Assembly: GCF_947497555.1 (NCBI RefSeq)
Contig: NZ_CANMGY010000002.1
Coordinates: 175,080-239,079 of the forward strand
Reading direction: 5' to 3'
DNA: 64,000 bases
Source of the DNA: an uncultured Umboniibacter sp.
GTDB taxonomy: Bacteria > Pseudomonadota > Gammaproteobacteria > Pseudomonadales > DSM-25080
In this document: positions 55,041-63,190 of the stretch, piece after piece
Numbering within the stretch: the stretch's first letter is position 1
Layout: every line of letters starts with the position of its first letter
The notes under the pieces: model-generated
Told to the model about the DNA's origin: nothing
Database searches by the model: none
What the model saw: only the letters and a program-made list of their open reading frames with translations
Made by a program: the position numbers and the translations under genes

Positions 55041-55382
55041 TTAAAGCTGAATCACATATTCTTTGGCTGTAGTTTCTACCACTTCCCAGGTACCTGTAAA
55101 GCCTGGACGAATAACAAAACTATCGCCTGCCCGAAGAGTTTGGATGTCACCATCGTCACTTGTCAGGATAGAAACACCTTTGAGAATATGACAAAACTCC
55201 CACTCATCGTAGCTGACGGTCCACTTCCCAGGCGTAGACTCCCACACGCCGGCAAAGCGGGTACCATCAACGTCTTCGTAGTTCCAAGTGCGGAATTCAG
55301 GATCACCCGCTAACAACTTTTCCGCTGCGGGGCGCTCAATTTCAACCGCTACGGTTGATGGATCAAATCGTAAAAACTTCAT
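55041..55382 (-). CDS. Cupin-domain protein (DUF861-like)
   Basis: A 113-residue single cupin. RTWNYEDVDGTRFAGVWESTPGKWTVSYDEWEFCHILKG is the first motif and LRAGDSFVIRPGFTGTWEV the second, as in the DUF861/ureidoglycine-aminohydrolase-like family. Metal ligands appear reduced to Glu/His (EFCH). The ATG at 55382 has AGGAT upstream; the TTG one codon earlier is rejected. It follows the MaoC gene by five bases. Substrate unknown. Confidence 0.82.
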   Translation of the reverse strand: MKFLRFDPSTVAVEIERPAAEKLLAGDPEFRTWNYEDVDGTRFAGVWESTPGKWTVSYDEWEFCHILKGVSILTSDDGDIQTLRAGDSFVIRPGFTGTWEVVETTAKEYVIQL

Positions 55383-55387
55383 CAATA

Positions 55388-55861
55388 TTATCCTATTGTT
55401 ACTTTGGGTTCTGCAGGCTTTTCAATCTGCATTTTTTCCGTTGGCGGCATTGCCAAAGCCTCGCCTGTTGCGACCCGCTTACCGTGCTGATTAAGTACTT
55501 TGCAATTGATGGTGACTTGCTTACGACGATCGTTCTTCTCGGCAACTTCCAACTCAATAGTTAGCGTATCGCCAATAAGCACGGGGGCGCGAAACTTTAA
55601 ATTTTGCCCCAGGTAAACGGAGCCCGGGCCGGGGAGATTTAGCGCTAATGCTGCGGAGACCAACGCGCCTGTCAGCATACCATGAGCAATACGCTCGCCG
55701 AACTGGGTGGTGGCAGCATAATCGGCATCAAGGTGAACCGGGTTGGTGTCTCCCGATACTGCCGCAAACAGGAGAATGTCCTGTTCTGAGACCGTTCGGA
55801 CATAACTTGCCGACTGGCCAATCTCAAGTTCATCGTAAGTGTAGTTAACTAAAGTCGTCAT
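55388..55861 (-). CDS. MaoC-family hydratase/dehydratase
   Basis: A 157-residue hot-dog enzyme of the (R)-specific enoyl-CoA hydratase type. ELEIGQSASYVRTVSEQDILLFAAVSGDTNPVHLDADYA carries the catalytic Asp (SGDTNPVH) and His, followed by FGERIAHGMLTGALVSAAL and FRAPVLIGDTLTIELEV. Short enoyl-CoAs for polyhydroxyalkanoate or lipid metabolism are usual substrates. First gene of a small group with the cupin and TM2-like genes, spaced 5 and 12 bases apart. Confidence 0.9.
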   Translation of the reverse strand: MTTLVNYTYDELEIGQSASYVRTVSEQDILLFAAVSGDTNPVHLDADYAATTQFGERIAHGMLTGALVSAALALNLPGPGSVYLGQNLKFRAPVLIGDTLTIELEVAEKNDRRKQVTINCKVLNQHGKRVATGEALAMPPTEKMQIEKPAEPKVTIG

Positions 55862-55996
55862 TAAATTATCCTCGAGTACAGTGTCGAAGATTGTAGCGAC
55901 TGATCAGTCACCTTTCTAGCTCTGCACTCGAAAACACGTACTTCGTTACTCATATAGCGCCAAACTAGACAAATAAAGCATTAACCGTGGGAATAA

Positions 55997-56542
55997 CTAC
56001 TGCGCTCCGATGACCTGTCGCGTCTTCGCTTCCAAGCGAGTTAATCCCCATTTTTTGCCCTCTTGGATTGCCTCATCTTCGCTTGCACCGGCTTGAGCTG
56101 CGGTAATCGCTACCAGCGCTCCTACCCGATTACCACTAGCGCAATGAACCACAACGCCCTCATGACCATACTCCGCCAACAACTCAGCGAGCTGCGCTGC
56201 ATTTTCCACACTAACGTCATTGGCACTGGCAACGGGGATTGAGTGATAGTTCATCCCCGCTCCTTCCACCACTGACTGCTCGGCAAAGGGTTGCTCTTCG
56301 ATTGGGCGAAGGTTAATAACGTGCTTTACACCGTGGCGAGAGAGATACTCAAGTTCACTTGCGGTTGGCTGCCCCCCAGCAAAGATTCCATCCTCAACTT
56401 GACTAAGGCTGCCAACCTGCAGAATCGAGCCCAACTCGGGCTCGTCGACCATGGGAGCGGCCTTTGGACTCGTGGCAGATTGATTAGTACAACTCTGCAA
56501 CACGATGATGATAGTCAGAAGTATTAAGCTAGTTATGCGCAC
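55997..56542 (-). CDS. Dual-specificity phosphatase-like lipoprotein
   Basis: A 181-residue protein with a lipoprotein signal (LLTIIIVLQSC, Cys18) and a DSP/Blh-type phosphatase domain: GIFAGGQPTASELEYLSRHGVKHVINLRP and the P-loop VVVHCASGNRVGAL (HCxxGxR form) with its catalytic Cys. Related domains occur in beta-lactamase-hydrolase-like proteins and sulfur-metabolism enzymes. Ten bases after a MarR-type regulator gene, so co-transcribed. A periplasmic location is implied by the lipobox; the substrate is unknown. Confidence 0.82.
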   Translation of the reverse strand: MRITSLILLTIIIVLQSCTNQSATSPKAAPMVDEPELGSILQVGSLSQVEDGIFAGGQPTASELEYLSRHGVKHVINLRPIEEQPFAEQSVVEGAGMNYHSIPVASANDVSVENAAQLAELLAEYGHEGVVVHCASGNRVGALVAITAAQAGASEDEAIQEGKKWGLTRLEAKTRQVIGAQ

Positions 56543-56552
56543 AAATCGTCCT

Positions 56553-57041
56553 CTACTTGGGGGCTATAGGATCAACGCGCAGCTGTCCCACTTCAAGAAC
56601 GGGTGACGCATCAATTCGCTCGGCGTCCATCATCGAAGCAATTCGCTGCATGGTAGCGACCATTTGCGACTGCTCCCACTGTTCCATGGACTCAAAACGG
56701 TTAATGAAATGTTCCTGCAACAGGGTAGGCGCATCTTCAATCGTAGCGCTTCCCGTTTCCGTTAAGAACAGCCCTACTCGACGTCGATCGTTCTCTGACC
56801 GCTGGCGGACAACAAGCGCCCGAACTTCAAGTCGGTCTAAAATACTGGTAACCGTTGCCGAACTTAGGGTGATCCGATTGGCGATATCCTTCACCATCGT
56901 ACCTTCGTGTTGACGAATATCCTGAAGAACAAGTAACTGAGAACTCGTTAGACCCGTCTCTTTATTCAATTTTTTGGAATACAAATCGATGGCCCGAATT
57001 ACCTGTCGAATGGACACTAATAGCTCTTCGTATCGCTGCAT
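56553..57041 (-). CDS. MarR-family transcriptional regulator
   Basis: A 162-residue winged-helix regulator: LVLQDIRQHEGTMVKDIANRITLSSATVTSILDRLEVRALVVRQRSENDRRRVGLFLTETG (about residues 38-98) contains the recognition helix and the wing with the DRR motif. MarR proteins usually bind a palindrome in their own divergent promoter region; two inverted repeats lie 280 bases upstream (57319-57352) over a strong promoter facing away. The phosphatase-like lipoprotein follows. The ligand is unknown. Confidence 0.88.
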   Translation of the reverse strand: MQRYEELLVSIRQVIRAIDLYSKKLNKETGLTSSQLLVLQDIRQHEGTMVKDIANRITLSSATVTSILDRLEVRALVVRQRSENDRRRVGLFLTETGSATIEDAPTLLQEHFINRFESMEQWEQSQMVATMQRIASMMDAERIDASPVLEVGQLRVDPIAPK

Positions 57042-57290
57042 ACTCTCAACTCGCTAGTCATTATCATTAATTGCTGACACGGTAACAAATATCGCCATGA
57101 TCGCCAACATCCTTTTGGTTTACGACGCAAGTAAAACCCGTCGCGCTCCCTCTACCACCGTCTTTCGCAAACCCTAAGTTATGGGTTGAAGTTTAGAACA
57201 ATTAATTAGAGCTAAACTAAATATCTTTTAATAATCTAAAAGAATAAGAGTAAGTAAATCGCCGTGAAACCTTATAAACTCGCACATAAA

Positions 57291-57352
57291 TTGACAATTG
57301 AACTAAAAGAGACCTATAATTAGTTCGAACACTAATGATTAGTACTCTAATC
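57291..57352 (+). promoter_or_regulatory. Strong sigma-70 promoter with two overlapping palindromes
   Basis: TTGACA (57291-57296) and TATAAT (57315-57320), both consensus, are 18 bases apart. Inverted repeats follow at once: ATTAGT-N6-ACTAAT (57319-57336), overlapping the -10, and GATTAG-N4-CTAATC (57337-57352) over the start point. The position suits repression by the divergent MarR-type protein. A further GTTTAG/CTAAAC pair lies at 57191-57217. Most of the 358-base gap 57042-57399 is AT-rich and otherwise empty. Confidence 0.78.
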
Positions 57353-57399
57353 AAGGCTCAGTCATTGGCCTATCTGACATAGTTAAAGGAGGAACCCAA

Positions 57400-57573
57400 G
57401 TGAATACCACTAACATTTCCAATATGGCAGCCCAAATTGCTGGGAAAACCTACATCGCTATTGCGCTTTTTTCTTACATCATCCCCTGGACCATCCTCTG
57501 CTCGTTAAAACTTCTCCAGCGTACTAAGGCCAAATTTTTCAGCCTAGGTCGCAAGCTCAAGCACCAGAACTAA
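57400..57573 (+). CDS. Small single-helix membrane protein (57 aa)
   Basis: Short gene with strong signals: a consensus promoter at 57291-57320 and AAAGGAGG seven bases before a GTG start. The protein begins MNTTNISNMAAQIAGKTY, has one hydrophobic segment (IAIALFSYIIPWTILCSLKLL, about residues 19-39) and a very basic tail (QRTKAKFFSLGRKLKHQN), which implies a cytoplasmic C-terminus. I do not recognise a family. Palindromes over the promoter suggest control by the divergent MarR-type protein. lacZ follows 211 bases later with its own start signals. Confidence 0.68.
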   Translation: MNTTNISNMAAQIAGKTYIAIALFSYIIPWTILCSLKLLQRTKAKFFSLGRKLKHQN

Positions 57574-57784
57574 TTTCTTCCGCCATTGCGACAGCCTTAC
57601 GCATCCAAATCGGATCTACTTGCACAAACAAACGTGTCGCTAGTATTCCACTGTGCCAGTCGAACCTACAAATAGTTCAAGCATTTTCACCCGAAGGTGA
57701 ATATTGATCAGCCAACTATCTAACTCAATTCATCTATACTTTTCACACCTAAAACGATAATCACAAATAAAGGTGTGTCACTGC

Positions 57785-60700
57785 ATGAATATTCAAAGCG
57801 GTCTCTTGCTCGCCTCAGCATTCGTAGCATCCTGCTCCTTGGCAAGTCCGCAGGCGGAACCCTCGTTACCAGCCTGGCAAGATCCAACCGTATTTCGGAT
57901 CAACAAGCTGCCCTCAAGAAGTTTTTTCTACAGCTACCGTAATGCTGAAGAGTTAAACATCACTTCACCCTTTAACAGTAGCAACCACCTACTCTTAAAT
58001 GGCGAATGGCAGTTTAATTGGGTAGAACAACCTAACGACAGGACCAGCGGGTTCGAACGTAGCGACTTTGACGACTCTGGGTGGGACACCATTCCCGTTC
58101 CCGCCAACTGGGAAATCAATGGCTATGGCATCCCCTACTATCACAGCCATAACTGTTTCGCTCCTAACATCACCCCGCCCGAATTGCCGCAGACCTACAA
58201 TCCCGTGGGGCAATATCGCAAGCAATTTATGCTGCCAGACGATTGGCAGAACGAACGAGTGGTCGCCCATTTCGGCGCGGTTAAGTCGGCGTTCTATGTT
58301 TACGTTAATGGTGAACGCGTCGGTTATTCCGAGGATTCAAAGACCCAGGCCGAATTTGATATCAGCGAATATCTGCAAGCTGGCGAGAACACGCTCGCTC
58401 TAGAAGTCTATCGCTACTCGGACGGCTCCTACTTCGAGTGTCAGGATATGTGGCGACTCAGTGGCATTGAACGAGACGTCTATCTATTCGCCACGCCAAA
58501 AGTCCATATCGCCGACTATCACAGTGAATCAACCCTAAGCGCCGACTATCAGGATGGCGTCCTCGACCTCTCGGCGCGAATCGTCAATAGCAGTAGCGAA
58601 ACGGAACGTAATCTATCGCTCAAGGTATCACTATCCGATGAGGGCAAAACCCTCGTTGAGGAAACTTTAGAGATCGGATCATTGGCGAGTAACTCCGAGG
58701 AGCTAGCTAGCTGGCAAGTAAACTTGCCAAACATAGAAGCTTGGAGTGCAGAGAGCCCTAAGCTCTATCAGCTGGATCTAACGCTGGTCGAAAATGACCA
58801 AGCCATTGAATTCATCAGCAACCGAGTAGGCTTTCGCACCAGCGAGCTTCGTGACGGTCAATTTCTCATTAACGGACAGCCGGTTCTCTTCAAGGGCGTA
58901 AACCGTCACGAACATGATCCCGTTACCGGTCACGTTGTTTCGCGAGAATCCATGGAGCTAGATGCTCGCCTGATGAAGGAAAACAACATCAATGCAGTGC
59001 GCTTAGCACACTACCCGAATGACCCCTATTGGTACCAACTTGCCGATGAAGTTGGCCTCTACCTTGTCGACGAGGCGAATATCGAGTCACATGGCTTAGG
59101 TGCGGCGAATCAGGGCTCTGGTTACAACCCCACCAACCACATTGTCAATCAACCAGACTGGCACGATGCCTATATCGATCGCATCGAGAATATGTATCAA
59201 CGCAGTAAAAATAATCCCTCGGTAGTGATTCGTTCGCTGGGCAATGAAACCGGTGATGGCCCGAATACCGAAGCCAGTTATGACTGGTTAAAGGCTGCGT
59301 CTGACGAGCCGGTAATCTCAGAGCAAGCTCAGTTGCGTCGCCATACCGATGCCTACGGCCAAATGTACGCGTCAATTGACCAAATCACTCATTATGCGGA
59401 GACGGAGATTGATTCACGCCCCGCCATTCTGATTGAGTATGAACATGCGATGGGCAACTCACTCGGGAATTTCAAAGAATACTGGGACACCTTTAAGCAA
59501 TATGATTCGCTGCAGGGAGGCTTTATTTGGGATTGGGTTGATCAAACCTTTCTCCGCCATACCTCTCAGGGCGAACCTTTCTGGGCCTATGGCGGTGATT
59601 TAGAACCACCAGCGGTGATTCACTCCGATAGCTTTTGCGCGAACGGTTTAGTGTATGCAGATAGAAGTGCCTACCCCTACTTACATGAAGTAAAGCGAGT
59701 TCAGCAAGATATTGCCATCCACTTCAATGCGGACACGCAAGCGCTGACGGTTCATAACGAGTTCTTCTTCATTGATCTAAGCGGCTATGAATTAAGCTGG
59801 GAACTTATCGCGGATGGCCAAACGGTTGCGCAAAGCAGCCAACGTATTCCGCTCACTGCTCCCGCTCAGAGTGCTCAGATCATTGACCTTAGCAGCCTAA
59901 ACTTGAGCGAGTTCGAGGGTGAATTATTCCTAAACACGGCTGTTCGCCTTGCTGGCAATCAGGGATTGCTAAATGCCGGTCATATCGCAGCGGAATCTCA
60001 GCACGCCCTAGACTCTGTGTTCACGCCTGCTCTGGCTTCTGAGGAAGTACGCTTGCGGCTGAGAGAAAACGACGAGCGTTACCGTTTGAGTAGTAGTGTT
60101 GCTGACATCGAATTCAACAAAGCGAGTGGTCTCCTCAGTAAGGTAAGCTATCACGGCGAGGACATTCTTGCCGAAAGCACACGACCTGAGTTCTGGCGTG
60201 CCCCGATTGATAATGACTTCGATATTGCCAAATTCCAGTCCAGCCTTTCCACCTGGCAGTGGGTTGGCCGGTCAATGACGCTCGACTCTTTAGTGTTGGA
60301 GCGAATTGACTCGAAACGCGTGAAGGTCTCAACCGTTCATAATTTGCCAAGCGTCCAAAGCCAATACCTAAGCGAATACATCGTTCACGGTAATGGTCGA
60401 ATTGACTTCGACCTATGGTTCTACGCGGCGCCGCATCAAAAGCAGGCTGAACTGCCTCGCTTTGGCACTCTCTTTCAACTCAGCCCTGCGCTGAGCCAAG
60501 TTGAATGGTATGGACGCGGACCCCATGAAAATTATAGTGATCGTAACGCCTCTGCCGATGTCGGTCGCTATCAGTCCACCGTTGCGGAGCTCTATACTGC
60601 TTACGTGAGACCACAGGAAAATGGTTACCGAACGGATGTGAGAGAGCTTCACTTTATTGACAACGCGCAGCGTGGTGTTAGTTTTGTAGGAGCGCCATTG

Positions 60701-60946
60701 TTGAGCTTCGGTGCTCAGTACTACTCAACTGACGACTATGATGCGAGCAAGGATCAAGTCGCTCGCCGCAATCTTCACCCACATGATCTCGTGGCGCGAG
60801 ATAGAATCTTTTTAAATATTGATTTGCGTCAGCGCGGTGTCGGCGGAACGGACTCTTGGGGCTCACCGCCACTGTTTCGCTATACACTGCCTTGGTTGGA
60901 TTATCGCTATCAATTCTCGATGCAACCATTAACGACTGCAGACTAG
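57785..60946 (+). CDS. lacZ: Beta-galactosidase (glycoside hydrolase family 2)
   Basis: Hydrolyses lactose and related beta-galactosides. 1053 residues, about the size of E. coli LacZ (1024). The order is a sugar-binding domain (LNGEWQFNWVEQP, VPANWEINGYGIPYY), Ig-like domains, a TIM barrel with the acid/base Glu in LGNETGDG (about residue 487) and nucleophile Glu in ILIEYEHAMGNS (about 551), and the C-terminal small-chain domain (VEWYGRGPHENYSDRN). The N-terminus has a hydrophobic stretch and VASC, a possible lipobox, but no basic n-region. The ATG at 57785 with AAAGGTG upstream is preferred over GTG 57773. First gene of a gal operon. Confidence 0.93.
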   Translation: MNIQSGLLLASAFVASCSLASPQAEPSLPAWQDPTVFRINKLPSRSFFYSYRNAEELNITSPFNSSNHLLLNGEWQFNWVEQPNDRTSGFERSDFDDSGWDTIPVPANWEINGYGIPYYHSHNCFAPNITPPELPQTYNPVGQYRKQFMLPDDWQNERVVAHFGAVKSAFYVYVNGERVGYSEDSKTQAEFDISEYLQAGENTLALEVYRYSDGSYFECQDMWRLSGIERDVYLFATPKVHIADYHSESTLSADYQDGVLDLSARIVNSSSETERNLSLKVSLSDEGKTLVEETLEIGSLASNSEELASWQVNLPNIEAWSAESPKLYQLDLTLVENDQAIEFISNRVGFRTSELRDGQFLINGQPVLFKGVNRHEHDPVTGHVVSRESMELDARLMKENNINAVRLAHYPNDPYWYQLADEVGLYLVDEANIESHGLGAANQGSGYNPTNHIVNQPDWHDAYIDRIENMYQRSKNNPSVVIRSLGNETGDGPNTEASYDWLKAASDEPVISEQAQLRRHTDAYGQMYASIDQITHYAETEIDSRPAILIEYEHAMGNSLGNFKEYWDTFKQYDSLQGGFIWDWVDQTFLRHTSQGEPFWAYGGDLEPPAVIHSDSFCANGLVYADRSAYPYLHEVKRVQQDIAIHFNADTQALTVHNEFFFIDLSGYELSWELIADGQTVAQSSQRIPLTAPAQSAQIIDLSSLNLSEFEGELFLNTAVRLAGNQGLLNAGHIAAESQHALDSVFTPALASEEVRLRLRENDERYRLSSSVADIEFNKASGLLSKVSYHGEDILAESTRPEFWRAPIDNDFDIAKFQSSLSTWQWVGRSMTLDSLVLERIDSKRVKVSTVHNLPSVQSQYLSEYIVHGNGRIDFDLWFYAAPHQKQAELPRFGTLFQLSPALSQVEWYGRGPHENYSDRNASADVGRYQSTVAELYTAYVRPQENGYRTDVRELHFIDNAQRGVSFVGAPLLSFGAQYYSTDDYDASKDQVARRNLHPHDLVARDRIFLNIDLRQRGVGGTDSWGSPPLFRYTLPWLDYRYQFSMQPLTTAD

Positions 60947-60962
60947 TTGAGGCTGACAATTG

Positions 60963-62018
60963 ATGAACGATGACAACGCTATATTCAGCGTAAGCGATCA
61001 CTCACATCGGCGCAGAAACCCGCTGACCGGAGACTATGTACTGGTGTCTCCGCACCGTGCTAAGCGACCGTGGCAAGGTGCCGAGGATTCGCCCGAAGCA
61101 AGCTCTGGGGAGCGGTATCAGCCGGACTGTTTCCTCTGTCCCGGTAACAAGCGCATTAGTGGTGACCAAAATCCTCACTATGAAAGCTGTTTCGTATTCA
61201 CCAATGATTTTGCCGCTCTGCAGCCAACGGTTCCCGCACAGAGTAATACCGACCCGCTCTTCCAATATGAAAGTGCTACGGGAGTTAGCAGGGTAATATG
61301 CTATTCGCCCGATCATAGCCGAACCATAGCCGAACTTAGCCCTGCAGAAATTGAGCAGATCATTGCAACGTGGCAAGCGCAGTCAGCCGAGTTGGGTGAA
61401 CACTATCCTTGGGTACAGGTTTTTGAGAACAAAGGCGCCATAATGGGCTGCTCTCAACCTCATCCCCACGGTCAGATTTGGGCGAACAGTTTTTGGCCAA
61501 ATGAAATTCGTAAAAAGGACGTGAACCAACGAAACTATTTAGCGCAGCAGCAGACAAATTTGTTACTTGATTACGCAAGTTCGGAACTGGCGTGTGGAGA
61601 TAGAGTAGTTGTTGACAGTCAGCATTGGCTAACGGTGGTGCCGTTCTGGGCTGCCTGGCCCTTCGAAACACTTCTCATCCCTAAGTCACAGCACGTTAGC
61701 GACTTTAGCGCACTGAGTACTGAACTCCGCGCTGACTTAGCCAAGCACCTCAAAGCGCTCACTACGCGCTATGACAACCTGTTTGAGTGCAGCTTCCCGT
61801 ATTCCATGGGCTGGCATCACGCGCCCTTCGACTTGGCTGATAAGTCGCACTGGCAGCTCCATGCAAGCTTCTACCCACCGCTATTACGCTCGGCTAGCGT
61901 TAAAAAGTTTATGGTCGGCTATGAAATGTTAGCGGAATCCCAGCGTGACCTGACTCCCGAACAAGCCGCAGAGCGACTTCGTGGTGTCAGCCGTCAACAT
62001 TATAAAGATCGAGGCTAA
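60963..62018 (+). CDS. galT: Galactose-1-phosphate uridylyltransferase
   Basis: Leloir-pathway enzyme exchanging UMP between UDP-glucose and galactose-1-phosphate. The 351-residue protein has [21 protein letters not shown] at its start, a zinc site (CFLCPGN), [10 protein letters not shown], the active-site HPHGQIW whose second His carries UMP, and a second His region ([11 protein letters not shown]). The ATG at 60963 is chosen; a TTG one codon earlier is in frame. 16 bases after lacZ and 4 bases before galK. Confidence 0.94.
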   Translation: MNDDNAIFSVSDHSHRRRNPLTGDYVLVSPHRAKRPWQGAEDSPEASSGERYQPDCFLCPGNKRISGDQNPHYESCFVFTNDFAALQPTVPAQSNTDPLFQYESATGVSRVICYSPDHSRTIAELSPAEIEQIIATWQAQSAELGEHYPWVQVFENKGAIMGCSQPHPHGQIWANSFWPNEIRKKDVNQRNYLAQQQTNLLLDYASSELACGDRVVVDSQHWLTVVPFWAAWPFETLLIPKSQHVSDFSALSTELRADLAKHLKALTTRYDNLFECSFPYSMGWHHAPFDLADKSHWQLHASFYPPLLRSASVKKFMVGYEMLAESQRDLTPEQAAERLRGVSRQHYKDRG

Positions 62019-62022
62019 GCGC

Positions 62023-63174
62023 ATGTCCCAAATTAATCAGCTTAAACTGGCCTTTACTGCCAAGTTCGACGTCGAAGCCACCGATATTTATCAGGCCCCC
62101 GGACGCGTCAACTTAATTGGCGAACACACCGATTACAATGACGGGTTTGTCCTTCCCGCTGCAATCAATTATCAGACTGTAGTGGCCTGTCGACACAACG
62201 ACAGTAATCGAATTGAAGTACTAGCTTGCGACTTTGACAATGAAACCCACGTTATTGACTTGAATAACCCCATCACTCACCAAAGTTCCCCCGAGTGGGC
62301 CAATTATGTTCGGGGAGTAATCGTTGAATTTCAGCGCCTTGGGGTACAGCTAGGTGGTCTCTCCATGGCTATTACCGGTAATGTTCCCCAAGGTGCCGGC
62401 TTGAGCTCCAGTGCTGCGCTAGAGGTCGCCATCGGCACCGCCCTCAACGATCTATTTGGTGCCAACCTAAGTCCCAGTGAGATCGCCCTGTTATCGCAGC
62501 GCGCTGAAAACGACTTTGTGGGCTGTAATTGCGGCATCATGGATCAGTTGATTTCCGCTACGGGTGTTGCAGCCGGCGCCCAACTCATTGACTGCCGCGA
62601 TCTCTCTACCCAAGCCGTTGAGGTGCCTAGTGAGTTACAGATTGTGGTGATCAACTCCAACGTAAAGCGAGGCTTAGTAGATAGCGAATACAATCTCCGG
62701 CGCGAGCAATGTGAAGCGGTCGCAAAACACTTCGACGTTAAAGCGCTCAGAGATGTCACCTCAGCAGAACTAAACGCCCGCCGCACTGAGTTAGATCCAG
62801 AGCTCTTTCGCCGCGCACGACATGTGATCACCGAGAATGAACGCACCCTCATTGCTGCTGAAGCCCTGAATAGCGGCGATATGGCTACGGTTAGCCGCCT
62901 AATGGCGGCCTCCCATGACTCGATGCGTGATGACTTTAATATCACGGTAGAGCCCATAGATTGGCTTGTGGAAAACATTCACGAACAACTAGGGCTTAAG
63001 GGTGGCGTGAGAATGACCGGAGGGGGATTTGGGGGCTGCGTGGTGGCATTTGTACCACAGAGTATAGTACCCGTGGTTATTCAGCTAGTTGAACAACGCT
63101 ATCAGGCCGCCACGGGACTGGTTGCCGACATTTATCTGTGTAACAGTTCTCAGGGAGCGGGACGTATTGATTGA
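62023..63174 (+). CDS. galK: Galactokinase
   Basis: ATP-dependent phosphorylation of alpha-D-galactose at C1. 383 residues of the GHMP family: GRVNLIGEHTDYNDG is the galactokinase signature near residues 23-37, PQGAGLSSSAALEVA the ATP loop, and MTGGGFGGCVVAF the C-terminal motif. Catalytic Asp lies in NCGIMDQ. The frame runs back into galT, but GAGG eight bases before the ATG at 62023 fixes the start. It lies between galT and the mutarotase gene. Confidence 0.95.
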   Translation: MSQINQLKLAFTAKFDVEATDIYQAPGRVNLIGEHTDYNDGFVLPAAINYQTVVACRHNDSNRIEVLACDFDNETHVIDLNNPITHQSSPEWANYVRGVIVEFQRLGVQLGGLSMAITGNVPQGAGLSSSAALEVAIGTALNDLFGANLSPSEIALLSQRAENDFVGCNCGIMDQLISATGVAAGAQLIDCRDLSTQAVEVPSELQIVVINSNVKRGLVDSEYNLRREQCEAVAKHFDVKALRDVTSAELNARRTELDPELFRRARHVITENERTLIAAEALNSGDMATVSRLMAASHDSMRDDFNITVEPIDWLVENIHEQLGLKGGVRMTGGGFGGCVVAFVPQSIVPVVIQLVEQRYQAATGLVADIYLCNSSQGAGRID

Positions 63175-63190
63175 AGCAACGAGAGATCGA

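Noticed and set aside
57686..57701. Hairpin TTCACC-CGAA-GGTGAA upstream of lacZ as a terminator or operator.
   Set aside because: Stem is only 6 bp and lacks a T-run; it could be an operator, but no partner site or regulator is seen.
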